Notes: generated by a model not told the origin, from the sequence alone. Shown: positions 27,202 to 44,873, counted from the stretch's first letter. The stretch: 64,000 bases of DNA from Metridium senile (GCA_949775045.1 OX459103.1:2067501-2131500), one strand, 5' to 3'. Translations and numbers: made by a program.

Positions 27202-30200
27202 TATTATTATTATTTTCTTTATTTCATATACACCTAATTGCAAGGCTGACTTTTGTAATTTAGTGGGAACATAACTAATGAAAAGACTAAAGAAGATCAC
27301 TCAAGCTCAACTCTGTCTTGTGTTATTTTTTTCTTACTAACTTAGCAAAGGTTACTAATGTCCATTTTTCATATCACAACATTATTGGAATTTGGTGTAA
27401 AATTATTTACAATAAATGTTGCTGGTAGCTGATTATTTCAGCTCAAGATCTATCTGGATCTTGAAATCAGCTGATGATGACAATGGAAGTCGGAAGTCTG
27501 TTGTGATGACGATGTTGTTGTTGTTGTTAATATTCAGAAGTATTCTAATGATGATACTGGTTTCAGGTAATGGTTATGGTATTATTAGTGGTAATGATAT
27601 GACAGATATCGATAAAATACTCACTTGGGCAATTGTTCACATTACAGGCTTTTGTTATACTTGCTGCTCCAGTGCATTTGTTTCCTCCATACTGTGGGGC
27701 GGGTTTGTTACATTTTCTGTAACATGTCTGGTAACCACCACCACAAGGCTTGCTGCATTTATCGTATGGTCCATAGGATCCGTATCCTCCGTGAACTAAA
27801 CAATTAATTATGATACTTTAATAAACATTGGTTTCAAACTATTATGATGATAATGATAATGATGATAATGATGATGATGATAATGTTGTATTGGGAAATA
27901 TAGCAAATTTCAAATCAAAATTGCAAGAATACGAAAATATCGAATACGAAATTGCAAAAAGTCATGGAAAAATAGATATACATCTAAAAAAGTACAATAA
28001 ATTGAAAAAACTATTGCCTTAGATAGAACAAGTCCTATGTAGAAGATGTAGAAATTGTGGTGTAGTTGTGTTATATGTATGTTAATGAAATGTCATTAGT
28101 ATAGTATTATATAGTTCTTGTGTGTGGTTGTGCTTGTTTGTGTATATATATATATATATAGTTAATTATAAACTTATTTCATTGAAACTTTAATTATTGT
28201 AAAAACTATTATCTTCTCGTGTGTCACAATTATTGTGGCACTCTTTACTTGTAAATTTGTGTGTGTGTGTGTGTCTTTTCGTGTGTCACATTTATTGTGA
28301 CACTCTTTAAGTGTAAATTTTGTGTGTGTCGTTAATTATTAATAAAAAAGTATTAGAAAAAAAGATGATGATAATGTTGTTATTGTCATTGTTTGTGATG
28401 ATTATTACCATGAACCGTATCCTCTGTTAACTAAAGAATGGCTTTTCATATCAGTTAAAAAGACACTTAATTAAAAATTAATGTATAATGTAATGATAAA
28501 AAAAATCAATGTGGTGATGATGATGATGGTGATGATTGTGACAATGGCAATGGTGATACTGAAGGCGGTGATGTTGACAATGTTGTATATTCAGAAGTAT
28601 TCTAATGACGATGATACTTGTTTTGGTGATGGTTATGGTAGTACTAATGGTAATGATATGTACAATATCGATAAAATACTTACTTGGACAATGGTTCGTA
28701 TTACAGGCTTTTGTTATACTTTTTGGTCCACTGCATTGATTTCCTCCATACTGTGGGGCGGGATTGTTACATTTTCTGTAACATGTCTGGTAACCACCAC
28801 CACAAGGCTTGCTGCATTTATTGTATGGTCCATAGGATCCGTATCCTCCGTTAACTAAAGAATGGGTTCTCATATCAGTTCAAAAGACACTTGAGTTAAT
28901 GTATAATGATATATAATATTGATGATGATGATGATACTGGCTTTGGCGATGACGATTGTGGTGTAAGTGTTAATTACATGTGCAATATCGATAAAGAAAC
29001 TCACTTGGACAATGCTGCGTATTACAGGCTTTTGTCAAACTTTTTGGTCCACTGCATCTTTTTCCTCCATATTGTGGGGCGGGTTTGTTACATTTTCTGT
29101 AACATGTCTGGTAACCACCATCACAAGGCTTGCTGCATTTACTGTATGGTCCATAGGATCCGTATCCTCCGTTGACTAAAAAACATTTGCGATAGTATTT
29201 CAATAAACCGTTATTATTATTTGAGCAGAAAGTAAGATAATGATAAAGTAGATATGGATCAATGACTTAAGGGATCAAACGATTGATTGATCAATGAATT
29301 AGGGGACCAAACGATTGATGGATCAATGAATCAGGGGACCAAAGGTTTGATGGATCAATGAATCAGGAAAGGTTTGATTCTAAGTATTTCAAGACCAAAC
29401 GTTTGATGGATCAATGAATCAGGGGACCAAGGTTTGATTCTAAGTATTTCAAGACCAAACGTTTGATGGATTAATGAACCAGTGGATCAAACGATTGATG
29501 GATCAATGAATCAGGGGACCAAAGGTTTGATGGATCAATGAATCAGGGGACCAAGGTTTGATTCTAAGTATTTCAAGACCAAACGTTTGATGGATCAATG
29601 AATCAGGGGATCAAACGATTGATGGATCAATGAATCAGGGGACCAAAGGTTTGATGGATCAATGAATCAGGGGATCAAACGATTGATGGATCAATGAATC
29701 AGGGGACCAAAGGTTTGATGGATCAATGATTCAGGGGACCAAAGGTTTGATGGATCAATGAATCAGGGATCAAATGTTTGATGGATCAATGAATCAGGGG
29801 ACCAAAGGTTTGATGGATCAATGAATAAGGCCGGGACCAAAGGTTTGATGGATCAATGAATCAGGGGACCAACGATTTGATGGATCATTGAATCAGGGGA
29901 CCAAATGTTTGATGGATCAATGAATCAGGGGACCAAAGGTTTGATGGATCAATGAATAAGGCCGGGACCAAAGGTTTGATGGATCAATCAATCAGGGTAC
30001 CAACGATTTGATGGATCATTGAATCAGGGGATCAAACGATTGATGGATCAATGAATCAGGGATCAAATGTTTGATGGATCAATGAATCAGGGGCCGGGAC
30101 CAAAGGTTTGATGGAACAATGAATTAGAGGACCAAAGGTTTGATGGATCAATGAATCAGGGGACCAAAGGTTTGATGGATCAATGAATCAGGGGATCAAA

Positions 30201-31527
30201 GGAAGTCTGGACCAAAGGTTTGATGGATCAATGAATCAGGGGATCAAAGGAAGTCTGGATCAAATTTGATTGATCAATGGATCACTGAGTGGACCAAAAG
30301 ACTGATGAATAACCGGACTTACTAGGACACTGATAGGTGTTGCATGTTTTTGTTTGTCTGTTAGCTCCGTCGCATTTATGAGGTCCTGCGTAGTAAGGTG
30401 GATTCAAGCACTTTCGAGTACGCCACTGCTCCCCACCCGCACATTTTTTAGTACAGGCACACCACGTGCTCCATGGTCCCCAACCATAGGCTGAAGATAA
30501 AAATAACTGGTTTAAAAAATAATAAGGTTTTTTTTTCTATTAAAGACGATATTTTCATTCGTTATCATGCATTCATATTTATGTCATACATTTTTCTCAA
30601 TATCATTTTATAGGTATTATTTATCGTTGTGAACAAATGTTTATTCATTATTTTTAGCTTTTGCAAAATAAACTTACAAATAATAATTGATGCGTGTGAT
30701 TTAAGAGAGCATACAGCACACTTGTCTGTACTTATGTTGAGCAAATATGTCATTGTGTATTTTATAAACGCTATATATATAAAAACTGTGCTGTTATGAG
30801 TAATAAAACACTTGTTGAACATACGAGAAGTATTGAAGAAATATCAACTATAAAACCCAAATATAAATGGAAACTAGCGAGTAAACTAGTATAGGTTGTG
30901 TCGGTGTTTGACATAAACGATAGATAATATAATGAAATTTGTAACACCTTAAAAATGTTGACTTAACTTTACTGACGTTTCGAGCATTAGCCCTACGTCG
31001 GAGTAACTATAAAATCAGTTATCTAATTAATAATCAATCCTTAAAAATCCTTAGTTACACTTAATTAACAATAATACTTAAGTAAGAATGATACTTAATT
31101 ACTTAAGTAACTTAATTAAAGCAAAGTATGGCAAACTACAGCTAGCTAGAGCGAGATTGCAAAAAGCCTCGTCAGCTTTACATCCAAGCCCAATAAAGTT
31201 AATAAAAACTAAATCAGCTACAACAAATGAGCACATGAAGAATGTACGATGCCTGATAGTACTATAGAAAAGACGGCAAATGATGCAGACAAAGAAGGTA
31301 CGGTGCCTGATAGCACTATTAATAGCAAAGACTGCAAATGATGCAGTCGAACAGAGTAAACCGAAAAGAAGCAAATTGTGTAAATGATAGCAAAGTACAG
31401 TGAACTGTAGCAAACAACAGCTAGAATACTTACATGGAGCAGGATAGTAGATATTGTTAGCCTGTGAAGCTGTGACATACATACACACAAGTGCAAGCGA
31501 AGCAGCAACAACCTTAATTGCCGTCAT
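21500..31527 (-). CDS. Gene B: complete secreted TSR / Calx-beta protein (612 aa)
   Basis: Coding exons, in order: 31434-31527 (signal peptide), 30323-30490, 29005-29175, 28684-28854, 27625-27795, 26792-26962 (TSR 1-5), 26244-26349 and 25204-25433 (Calx-beta), 24496-24669, 22757-22927, 22231-22422 (TSR 6-8), 21706-21725 (tail VPPPAY and stop). Lengths sum to 1839 nt, exactly 613 codons, and every junction is GT-AG in matching phase, which strongly supports the model. Approximate residues: signal peptide 1-23, TSRs 32-315, Calx-beta 316-427, TSRs 428-606. No transmembrane segment follows, so the product should be secreted. Calx-beta domains often bind Ca2+; the visible block has [13 protein letters not shown] and IIIDND. 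Tandem duplicate of gene A and head-to-head with gene C. Function is unknown; matrix or adhesive use is inferred. Confidence 0.85.
21810..21960. mobile_element. Short MITE in last intron of gene B
   Basis: Inverted ends CTTTTCACAGTTTAG and its decayed inverse, with matching inner arms GAAGTCGAGG.. and AGCAACTCC. Confidence 0.6.
22231..22422 (-). CDS. Gene B exon 11: TSR 8, longer type
   Basis: [16 protein letters not shown] start with a longer first loop (192 nt exon); eight Cys including a CC doublet. The donor GTAAGT joins in phase 1 to the tail exon. Confidence 0.83.
22757..22927 (-). CDS. Gene B exon 10: TSR 7
   Basis: [20 protein letters not shown] start; eight Cys with a CC doublet near the end. 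Confidence 0.85.
23040..23408. repeat. GATGATGTTGGT-type microsatellite/minisatellite
   Basis: GTT/GAT trinucleotides to 23160, then about 12 units of GATGATGTTGGTAAT type. In the intron between TSR 6 and TSR 7 of gene B. Confidence 0.85.
23409..23600 (+). mobile_element. Relic of a Polinton-like terminal repeat
   Basis: Starts ATTAGACTTTTACCATCCTC and runs parallel to 9850-10030 with many changes and small gaps (shared ACCAAAACAAAGTCTTTG, AGGATTAACA). No partner TIR or genes are near, so it is an old solo fragment of the same family. Confidence 0.75.
23685..23757 (+). repeat. tRNA-like SINE head fragment
   Basis: A-box-like TAGCGTATTGGTAATG and B box GGTTCGAGCC at 23731-23740. Arms pair poorly, so a SINE head or tRNA relic rather than a gene. 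Confidence 0.5.
24496..24669 (-). CDS. Gene B exon 9: TSR 6
   Basis: [19 protein letters not shown] start, six Cys, canonical. The upstream 534-bp intron is almost wholly a pure pentanucleotide array. Confidence 0.85.
24690..25178. repeat. (AAGAC)n pentanucleotide array, about 490 bp
   Basis: Nearly 100 uninterrupted copies. Fills almost the whole 534-bp intron between the Calx-beta exon and TSR 6 of gene B; transcribed as (GUCUU)n. Confidence 0.95.
25204..25433 (-). CDS. Gene B exon 8: Calx-beta, second half
   Basis: Encodes [17 protein letters not shown] through [17 protein letters not shown] to VIIIDND. The acidic turn and the closing strand are typical of Calx-beta repeats. Starts in phase 2 after TTAG and ends in phase 1. 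Confidence 0.85.
25555..26150. repeat. ATC/ACC trinucleotide-rich repeat with higher-order units
   Basis: ATC-rich tracts broken by CCTTCTCGATCCATACC and CCCTTCTCCTCACC blocks, suggesting higher-order units of about 80-110 bp. Lies in the Calx-beta intron. Confidence 0.85.
26244..26349 (-). CDS. Gene B exon 7: Calx-beta, first half
   Basis: Encodes [20 protein letters not shown] followed by [15 protein letters not shown]. 106 nt, phase 1 in and phase 2 out, the only phase-2 junction in the gene, so the Calx-beta fold is split between two exons that must be spliced together. Confidence 0.78.
26792..26962 (-). CDS. Gene B exon 6: TSR 5, canonical
   Basis: Six-Cys TSR with [10 protein letters not shown] and KRTRQC. 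The neighbouring intron is almost entirely a (TTA)n microsatellite starting about 20 nt upstream of the acceptor. Confidence 0.85.
26983..27214. repeat. (TTA)n microsatellite in gene B
   Basis: Uninterrupted equivalent of the two gene A tracts that flank the LINE fragment. Confidence 0.92.
27625..27795 (-). CDS. Gene B exon 5: TSR 4, Tyr type
   Basis: [17 protein letters not shown] start, seven Cys; donor GTGAGT. Confidence 0.83.
27890..28363 (+). mobile_element. Retroposed 3' fragment with 17-bp target duplication
   Basis: 474 bp between perfect direct repeats GATGATGATAATGTTGT (27873-27889 and 28364-28380), ending in AATAAAAAAG...AGAAAAAAA. It opens with a coding end ([20 protein letters not shown]... 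to LKKLLP, stop) followed by a 3' UTR-like part. This is the pattern of LINE-mediated retroposition of a 5'-truncated mRNA or element. Source gene not recognised. Absent from gene A. Confidence 0.8.
28684..28854 (-). CDS. Gene B exon 4: TSR 3, Tyr type
   Basis: [17 protein letters not shown] start, GGGYQTC extra Cys; donor GTAAGT. Confidence 0.83.
29005..29175 (-). CDS. Gene B exon 3: TSR 2, Tyr type
   Basis: [17 protein letters not shown] start, GGYQTC extra Cys, seven Cys in all; donor GTGAGT. Confidence 0.83.
29270..30290. repeat. About 32-bp minisatellite in gene B intron 2
   Basis: Same unit family as 4259-5265 but rearranged. Contains blocks absent from gene A, such as GATTCTAAGTATTTCAAGAC (three times) and GGCCGGGACC. 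Confidence 0.9.
30323..30490 (-). CDS. Gene B exon 2: TSR 1
   Basis: [14 protein letters not shown] start, seven Cys. The splice context (CAG acceptor, GTAAGT donor) is shared with gene A exon 2. Confidence 0.83.
30865..31037 (-). repeat. Penelope-type / retrozyme-like repeat (gene B copy)
   Basis: Counterpart of 10566-10743. Includes the degenerate hammerhead at about 30968-31007. Confidence 0.6.
31434..31527 (-). CDS. Gene B exon 1: signal peptide
   Basis: Same 31 residues as gene A exon 1, ending in CCA-T before GTAAGT (phase 1). The start is the first Met giving a proper signal peptide; an upstream in-frame Met at 31557 would add a basic N-terminus and lies near the expected transcription start. 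Confidence 0.85.
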
Positions 31528-31586
31528 CTTGACTCTTCTTGCTTTAAGAAAGCTCAAGGTGTAAATGGCCAGTGAACAACGCCTCC

Positions 31587-31593
31587 TTATATA
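31587..31593 (-). promoter_or_regulatory. TATA box of gene B
   Basis: TATATAA on the minus strand, 60 nt upstream of the start codon, in the same setting as in gene A. Confidence 0.6.
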
Positions 31594-32525
31594 GGTATCC
31601 TATGACCTTCCTTCTTTGTTGCTATGGTATTCTTAAATCATAGATTACCATGGAAACGACTGGGGTGACTCAATACGTAGGATAGTTTCTATGGAACAAA
31701 AATATGTGGGAGTCTATTTCTGGAGTTGAAACTATTTTCTGAGTAGAACGAAAGGATCATAAAGTTATTCATCAATTTTGAAAAGGTTTTGTGAATTGTA
31801 TTGGATAGTTTGTGGTTTTGGATTCCTACAAACAAGATACTTGAGGAACTCACAAACAAACGAGTCGAGATAAACAAACATCACAAAAAAAAACGAAAAA
31901 AACATGACTCAGCGCGTGTCATTTGATTTGATTATTGTCTGAAATATTTGTCAAATATGATTTATTATTAAGATTTATACATGTCAAAATTTATATATGT
32001 GGTTCACGGAATTTACGTAGACAGAAAAAAAACAGACTAAAATAGAAATAAGCGTGGAAAGAACCTTACCCATTTTATTAATTTTATTCAAATGTCCGGA
32101 GAGCTTAACTTTGACTTAAAATCAAAGGAAAGTTTACATTGCGACTACTGAAACCCGCGGGACCACTAAAACATTATTAGCCAATCACGATCGAGAGTAT
32201 AAACAATAGAATCTCTACAAATGTTTGATTTTTTTGGTTAAAATGTTAATAATTTTCATTACATGTGAAAACGTTTGTTTTGTTTGATATAAAAAGCTAT
32301 TTATTTTGAATATTTTTTGGGTGGACGCGTTTTTGTTAGTCGCACTGTAATGAAGTCACACTTTTTAATGAGTCCAGGCATTTGCATATGATTAGCTGTT
32401 TCGTGAGAAAAGTCTAGATATGTCGTGATAATGATGGTGAATTACAATCTTCTGGACGTGAAACAGTAGTCTTGTAAAAGGCTTTGGTTTTTGTTTGTGA
32501 ATTGTAAATTGTTTGAACCCTGTAG

Positions 32526-32596
32526 TAATAATAATAATTTAATGATTTATAAAGCGCAGGTTCAATAAAAATTATCACCTGCGCTGTAGTATACAA
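32526..32596 (-). repeat. SINE tail-like fragment
   Basis: AATAATAATAATTTAATGAT then TTATAAAGCGCAGG, the inverse of a common SINE 3' end with a short AAT-type tail. Confidence 0.4.
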
Positions 32597-32784
32597 TTAT
32601 CAATATATATAAATGAATAAAATGAAAAATTATAACAATGTAATATAAGAAAAGTGTCATTGTTCCAATAGAGTTTGCTACTATTAAAAACCATAAAAAG
32701 CAATAATGATATTATAATTATAATATTGATAAGTAAAATTCAATAAATTATTTATAATGCTGTTTAAAATAGTAAGTTTTCAAA

Positions 32785-33480
32785 TGTAAGTGTAAGTGTA
32801 TTTTCAAATGTAGTAAGTATTGAAAGTGAACTGTGATTGGTTGGCTGTTGGTGTTGGTGTCTGGCTTGTGAATGGTGTGAATGCAGTATAGTAAGGTGTT
32901 GCCTTTGGTGTCTAATATTTGAATGGTTTGAACCCTGGTGTAAGTGATGATAGTCAATCGTGGTCTTCTGGGTGTGTTGGTGTTGGTGTTGGTGTTGGTG
33001 TTGGTGTTGGTGTTGGTGTTGGTGTTGGTGTTGGTGTTGATGTCTGACTTGTACATGTGAATGGTTTGAACACAGTGGTAAGGTGTTGCCTTGGGTATAC
33101 AATATTTGAATGGTTAGGACCCTGGTGTAGGTGATGATAGTGAATCGTGGTCTTCTGGGTGTGTTGGTGTTGGTGTTGGTGTTGGTGTTGGTGTTGGTGT
33201 CTGACTTGTACATGTGAATGGTTTGAACACAGTGGTAAAGTGTTGCCTTGGGTATACAATATTTGAATGGTTATCACCTGGTGTAGGTGATGATAGTGAA
33301 TCGTGGTCTTCTGGGTGTGTTGGTGTTGGTGTCCGACTTCTGAATGGTTTGAACGCAGTATAGTATCTATTAAATAATATCTTGGTATCTAATATTTGAA
33401 TGGATTGAACCCTGGTGTAAGTGGTTATAGTAAATCCTGGTCTTCTTGGTGTGTTGATGTTGATATCTGACCTTGAATTC
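32785..33480. repeat. Minisatellite with GGTGTT tracts, 160-190-bp higher-order units
   Basis: Four to five units, each with GAATGGTTTGAA, GTAAGTGATGATAGT, GGTCTTCTGGGTGTG and a variable (GGTGTT)n. The gene A site near 16500 has only one short remnant, so it expanded in gene B. Confidence 0.85.
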
Positions 33481-34734
33481 TCTGCTAATTGGAAATCATT
33501 TTCATATCGTTTACTCTCACATCCATGAGTAAATTAAGAAATGTGATTTCTTATGCTTTTGATTCAGAACCTAATGAACTATAGTTAATGTCTCAAGCAG
33601 AATGTAATAAAGATCCACTATAAATGGGTGTTGAAATATAATTATAATTAAAATTCCTACAAACAAGATACTTGAGGAACTCAGAAACAAACGAGTCGAG
33701 ATAAACAAACATCACAAAAAAAAAAGAAAAAAACATGACTCAGCGCGTGTCCTTTGATTTGATTATATTGTCAAAAATAATAAAGTATTTGTCAAAAATG
33801 ATTCATTATTAAGATTTATACATGTCAAAATTCGTATATGCGGTTCACGAAATTTGCGTAGACAAAAAAAATGAGAAGACTAAAATAGGAATAAGCGTGG
33901 AAAAAACCTTACCCATTTTATTTATTTTATTCAATTGTCCAGAGAGCTTCGTTTTCCCAAATGTGGTGTTATTCTTACTGGAGATTTCAATAGGATGAAC
34001 ACATCTCGTCTACAAAACAACTTAATTCCAGCTTAAGGTGACTCCAACATAATTGGAAGCGTATTTGATACATTTTTTAACTCGCTCGTATCGAGTCAAA
34101 ACCTCACCAATGAATCTGAATTTTACATATGTGTTACTTCAAACATTTAGGCTTCTAACAGTCAATTCGAAATTTTATTTATAGCCACGTTTGCCGTTAC
34201 AAGCCGATTTTCTAACAATGATATTTCCAAATATTGCGTTCTAGCTCGGAAAGTTGTCGGCGATTTTTATGAAACTTCAGATTCCTAATAAATAGATAGT
34301 TATCTTGCAGTGTGTCAAGTTTCAAGAAAATGTATAGAGCGGGAGTAAAGTTAGAAGACCGATTTAAAAATGGACCCGGCATAAAAACCTTTATATTGTT
34401 AACATTAATAAACATGCGTTACTAAATTAACAGATATTTAACCGATTTCCCCAATTTTTAAACTTGGAAATAAACATTATTTAAATAATTTACAGCTTTA
34501 ATTTGAAAGCTATAGCTATAAAACTGGGACTGAGTTATTACTGATATTTTTTGCTAGAACAACACAAGCGCTGTGAAAATATCAAAACTTTTAAATTCAT
34601 AGCTTCCCTGTGTATTTTTAATACGCGAAAAAATATTAAGAAAACTATCTAGTGACAGCTAGCTTATTCCTTCCTTGGCGGACGTACTAAGCAATTCAGC
34701 TGGTTTTCAAAGTAGTAAGACGAAATGTGATATA

Positions 34735-35070
<336 letters not shown>

Positions 35071-36249
35071 TAATGAAGGTATATCTGTTTTGCTTCAAAA
35101 CTTTGTTGTGAACGGCGCTAATGAATTCATTCTCGAGCCAGCTTCTTTCGGTCGGCTAATGTTCGCGTTGTTCCAGGTGAGTGCTATTATGAATAATTTG
35201 CAAGTGTTCAGTTTTGGCAGTGAGGGTGGATTTTTCATTTCTTCTGAGCTCTCAAGCGTTTGTTATTTCCATTTCATTTTTAACTCGTGGATTAAAAATC
35301 CTCGAGTTATTGGGATGAGGCTTTTGAAACGGAAGTGTCACTCACTCACTCGCTCACTCACTAGACCATCAGTGTAAACTTTTGAGCCCCAAGATTTGGG
35401 TCAGTGACCTCAGTATATGCATTATTACATCATCTTTCAAACCACTCTCCCTATTGGGTTTCCTGTGTAATGACGTTTACTATCAAGACCACCCCTCCCC
35501 CACTTTGGGCTCCCTGTGTAAATACGTTACAACCTACCCCACCCCACTTGTAACTTACCCCACCATAGGGGTCACGTTCTAACCTCACAAAGCTTTTCAC
35601 GCCATGTTGTCTATATGTAAATTCAAAATTTATACCCCAAATAATCACTCTAACTTCTCATGTGGGACACTTCACTATATAGTCACACATTAAAATCATC
35701 ACCCACAATGACTGCATACTTATTATTAATAGCGTAATATAAAAAATGGTGTATCTTTAATAATTTAAAGTTTTTAGGAAAAATAGTTTATATGCGAGAG
35801 GTCACTAAATCAGATATTCCTTCGCACATGCTCAGAATGATTGAGGAGCCATAAGCCATTCAAGAAAAGACACGTAAAAATGACCAAAACAGGCAGACTG
35901 CATTGTAAATAAATTTTTATGAATTTACGTTTAATTTAAAAACGTGCATCCCGACACGGCTTAAAAATGGCTGAGTCGTTCCGTAACCATGACTACGACG
36001 CAATGCACGAGGCAATGCACCACAGGAAGCCCAAATAACACAGGAATACCAGGCCTATATCCGTCATCTTGGATTTGAACATTTAATTTATTTGGATTTC
36101 TCGTGCTTCTTTAGCCTTTAGGTACTCAACTGAATTTCATTAAAATTTTATTGAAGACAAAACTATCTAATTAATATGCAGTCTTGACACACAAACGTGA
36201 AGTAAACAATCATCAGTGAGTCTCTGAGAGTGGGCTCCCTGTGGATTTA

Positions 36250-36520
36250 AAATAGATCTAGAATGATTGCATGCTTTTAGTGTTTGTATTAAAAAATAGA
36301 GTTCAACATCACGCCTTGATAAAATAGACCTAGAATGATTACATGCTTTTAGTGTCTGTACTAAAAAATAGAGTTCAACATCACGCCTTGATAAAAATAG
36401 GCCTAGAATGATTGCATGCTTTTAGTGTTTGTACTAAAGAATAGAGTTCAACATCACGCCTTGATAAAAATAGGCCTAGAATGATTGCATGATTCTAGTG
36501 TTTGTAGTCTACTAAAAAAA
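36250..36520. repeat. Tandem repeat, about 85-bp units
   Basis: Units of CTAGAATGATTGCATGCTTTT, TAGTGTTTGTACTAAA and AGAGTTCAACATCACGCC; about three and a half copies. The TAGTGTTTGTACT part resembles the ends of the 40762-40903 MITE. Confidence 0.8.
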
Positions 36521-36685
36521 TAAGGTGTCACAGTTAGAAACAAGGTAGGAAAAGCCTGGAGAATGATTTGGTTGCAGTCGTCTAGTGTTTGTATTCTAGG
36601 TCGTTCTTTCATGAAGACCTATAATAGCAGTCGCTGAAATGTTATTCCACAAATCTAGAGAACATTCGTGATAAAAAACGTTTAA

Positions 36686-36871
36686 GCCTGGTTTTCACTA
36701 GCGACGCAACGCAAGCGCAAACACAAGGGTTAACTTCATAGTGAAAACGAGACGTGAATAAGCGCAAGCGCAAACACACTGTTTACTAGTGCCACGCGCA
36801 AGCACAAGCGCAAACGCAAGAAAAAACGCTTGCGTTTGCACTTGCGTTTGCGCCGCTAGTGAAAACCAGGC
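36686..36871. mobile_element. Foldback MITE with TTTAA target duplication
   Basis: 186 bp. Ends GCCTGGTTTTCACTAGCG and its inverse; TTTAA on both sides. Inside are GCGCAAGCGCAAAC-type repeats. Shares its ends with 63547-63908. Confidence 0.8.
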
Positions 36872-38025
36872 TTTAAACTTCTCTCTTAATTACTTTCAAT
36901 GGATATGATTTTATGATTTTATTGTATAATTATGTATTGTTAATATATTTCCATAGACACAACATTCGTGATAAAAAACGTTTTAACTTCTCTCTGACTT
37001 TCAATGGATAGCATTTTAATTATGGGTTTATTGTATATTTATTTATATTGTTTATATGTTTTCATAGATACAACATTCGTGAAAAAAACGTTTAAACTTC
37101 TCTCTTAATTTCAATGGATAGCATTTTATGAATTAACTGTGTAATTATGATTTTATTGAGGTGTAATTTATTATGTTTTTTTAAATGTTTAATATTTCCA
37201 TGGATACTTCAAAGCAATAAATGATACTCATACTAGACTGCTACATCTCTATGGTTACCGATCGATATGTCATGCAATGTTCTTGGGAAAATATGTGAGG
37301 ATTTGCCAAAGGGTAAAAGTGATGTTATCTAAATGAATGAATAAATAAACAAACAAACGGAGCAAAAAAAATAAGCTGCGTTGTGTGCAAAATAATTAAC
37401 GTAGAGCTAGTGAGTGTGTGTCTGAGTCTCCCCAATTAGCCACTGGCTAAATACATTGAGACGTTCAAAAAGTGATTTATTTATTTATTTTATTTTATAT
37501 ATTTAGTATAAATATTTTATAATAATTTGCTATATAATAAATATCTGATTAACCTCGCTTGCTCGGGCCGTACTGGAAGTTATAGAACCTTGTTTTTTCC
37601 CCTTTTTATGACCCCATAAGAAAAAAAAAAACTCGCGGTCCATAACTTCCCGTACGGCCCTCGCGCTCGGTTAATAAGATATTAATATATTTTATAAATA
37701 ATATATAGAAATATTTCACTGAAATAAAGTGTAAAATCAATGAATAATAAAGAAATATCTAACACTAATTATAAAAATAGTTTGTTTTTATATAAATAGA
37801 AATAAATATTAGTCAATAAATATAAAAAATTACTCATTAAAGAGTTTTCCAAACGCCCTAAACTAATTAGTCTGCAATAAAACTTAAGTGTTTGCTTACT
37901 GCTAGCAAAATACTAAGGCGATATAATTAAGATTGATTGGATTAATTGACAACCTTCTTGCAATAAAAACCGAGCAATATCCAGAGAAGAGTCACAGTTC
38001 TCTATTGGCAGAAAGAACTTTCATC

Positions 38026-43841
<5,816 letters not shown>

Positions 43842-44240
43842 TCACAGACTCAAGGTAAACATGTTTTTTTGGCAAATAATTTCATATAAGACTAATGGAG
43901 AGGGTAATATTAAGTAAATGGATGTATTGATGGATGGGTGGATGGATGGATAAATTGATGTAAGGACTGACAATGAAAGAAGGAAGGAAGGAAGGAAGGA
44001 AGGAAGGAAGGAAGGAAGGAAGGAAGGAAGGAAGGAAGGAAGGAAGGAAGGAATGGATCGATAGATGAATGAAAACATACCGTTTCGTTATAGCTAATAA
44101 TAGTCCTATATTCATCTATTTTTTCAGATAGCAAGACAGGCATTAACCAAACTTCAACGGATAACAAACATAAAATTAAATAAAAACGTAAAATAAAAAA
44201 GTATATTCAAAGAACTGTTAAATCAAAAATTTAGAATAAA
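43842..44240 (+). other. Gene C 3' UTR, possibly with an intron
   Basis: CAAG followed by GTAAAC at 43855 and a TTTTTTCAG ending at 44127 could bound a UTR intron that holds the AAGG microsatellite. AATAAA-like signals follow near 44178 and 44193. Inferred only. Confidence 0.4.
43977..44054. repeat. (AAGG)n microsatellite
   Basis: About 18 units within the putative gene C UTR intron. Confidence 0.92.
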
Positions 44241-44416
44241 ATATGTCATATCAATGGCTGCATCAACAATAAAGGTGAATCCAAAATCAAAAAAGACTGT
44301 TTGATTTGCTGCAAATGACTTATGTTATAACTGTGCTGGTATTCTATTAAGTGAATATACCAAATGTTGAATCAGAAACGTTTAATTAAGAGTATCTACT
44401 TGAGTAGAAACAGTAA

Positions 44417-44873
44417 ATTTGGATTACCAGACTCTCTCGTAAGAGACCACCCTTGGACCTGAAGAAAGTGGTCGCTTACGGGAGATTGTTTACAAGAACC
44501 TTAACACAGGAAGCCCGAACCACAAGAACCCTGTCACATGAAGCCCAAATCATGCATAATTTGTAACACATCCGGACACATGCATGTCAAAAATTATCAA
44601 CGAATATCAAAATTACTGTATCTTAACTAGCTCTTTGGTTGGCATATTTTTGTTACTGCCGCGGTATCACTAAAGATGCTTTAGGTAATGTTTTCCAAAA
44701 GTCAGAGGTCTAATGAAAGGTGGTCGCGATCGCTTATACGAGAGCGATCACTTATGAGAGTGATTTATAGAGTTTATATGGAAACCGAAACGGGAAATTA
44801 GGATAGTGGTCGCTTACGGAAAATGGTCGCAAACGAGAGTGGTCACTCAGAGAGAATCAACTGTATTGCCAAA
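44417..44873. mobile_element. Decayed DNA transposon with GACCAC-rich ends
   Basis: Left GACTCTCTCGTAAGAGACCA and right inverse-like GTGGTCACTCAGAGAGAATC, both followed by GTGGTCGCTTACGG text. Possibly a pogo-type MITE; ends are uncertain. Confidence 0.4.

Larger units (their letters stand above)
35424..37925. other. Intergenic region between genes B and C
   Basis: No gene seen. Holds an 88-bp tandem repeat (36250-36520), a MITE (36686-36871), a three-unit repeat beginning AACATTCGTGA (36660-37180) and a short inverted repeat around CGTACTGGAAGTTATAGAAC near 37568-37680. Confidence 0.6.

Noticed and set aside
31099..31557. 152-aa protein starting upstream of the gene B signal peptide
   Set aside because: Reads through the exon 1 donor GTAAGT into the intron; the spliced model matches gene A and sums to whole codons.
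32748..33277. Thr/Asn- and His/Gln-rich frames
   Set aside because: Arise from the (GGTGTT)n minisatellite in several frames.
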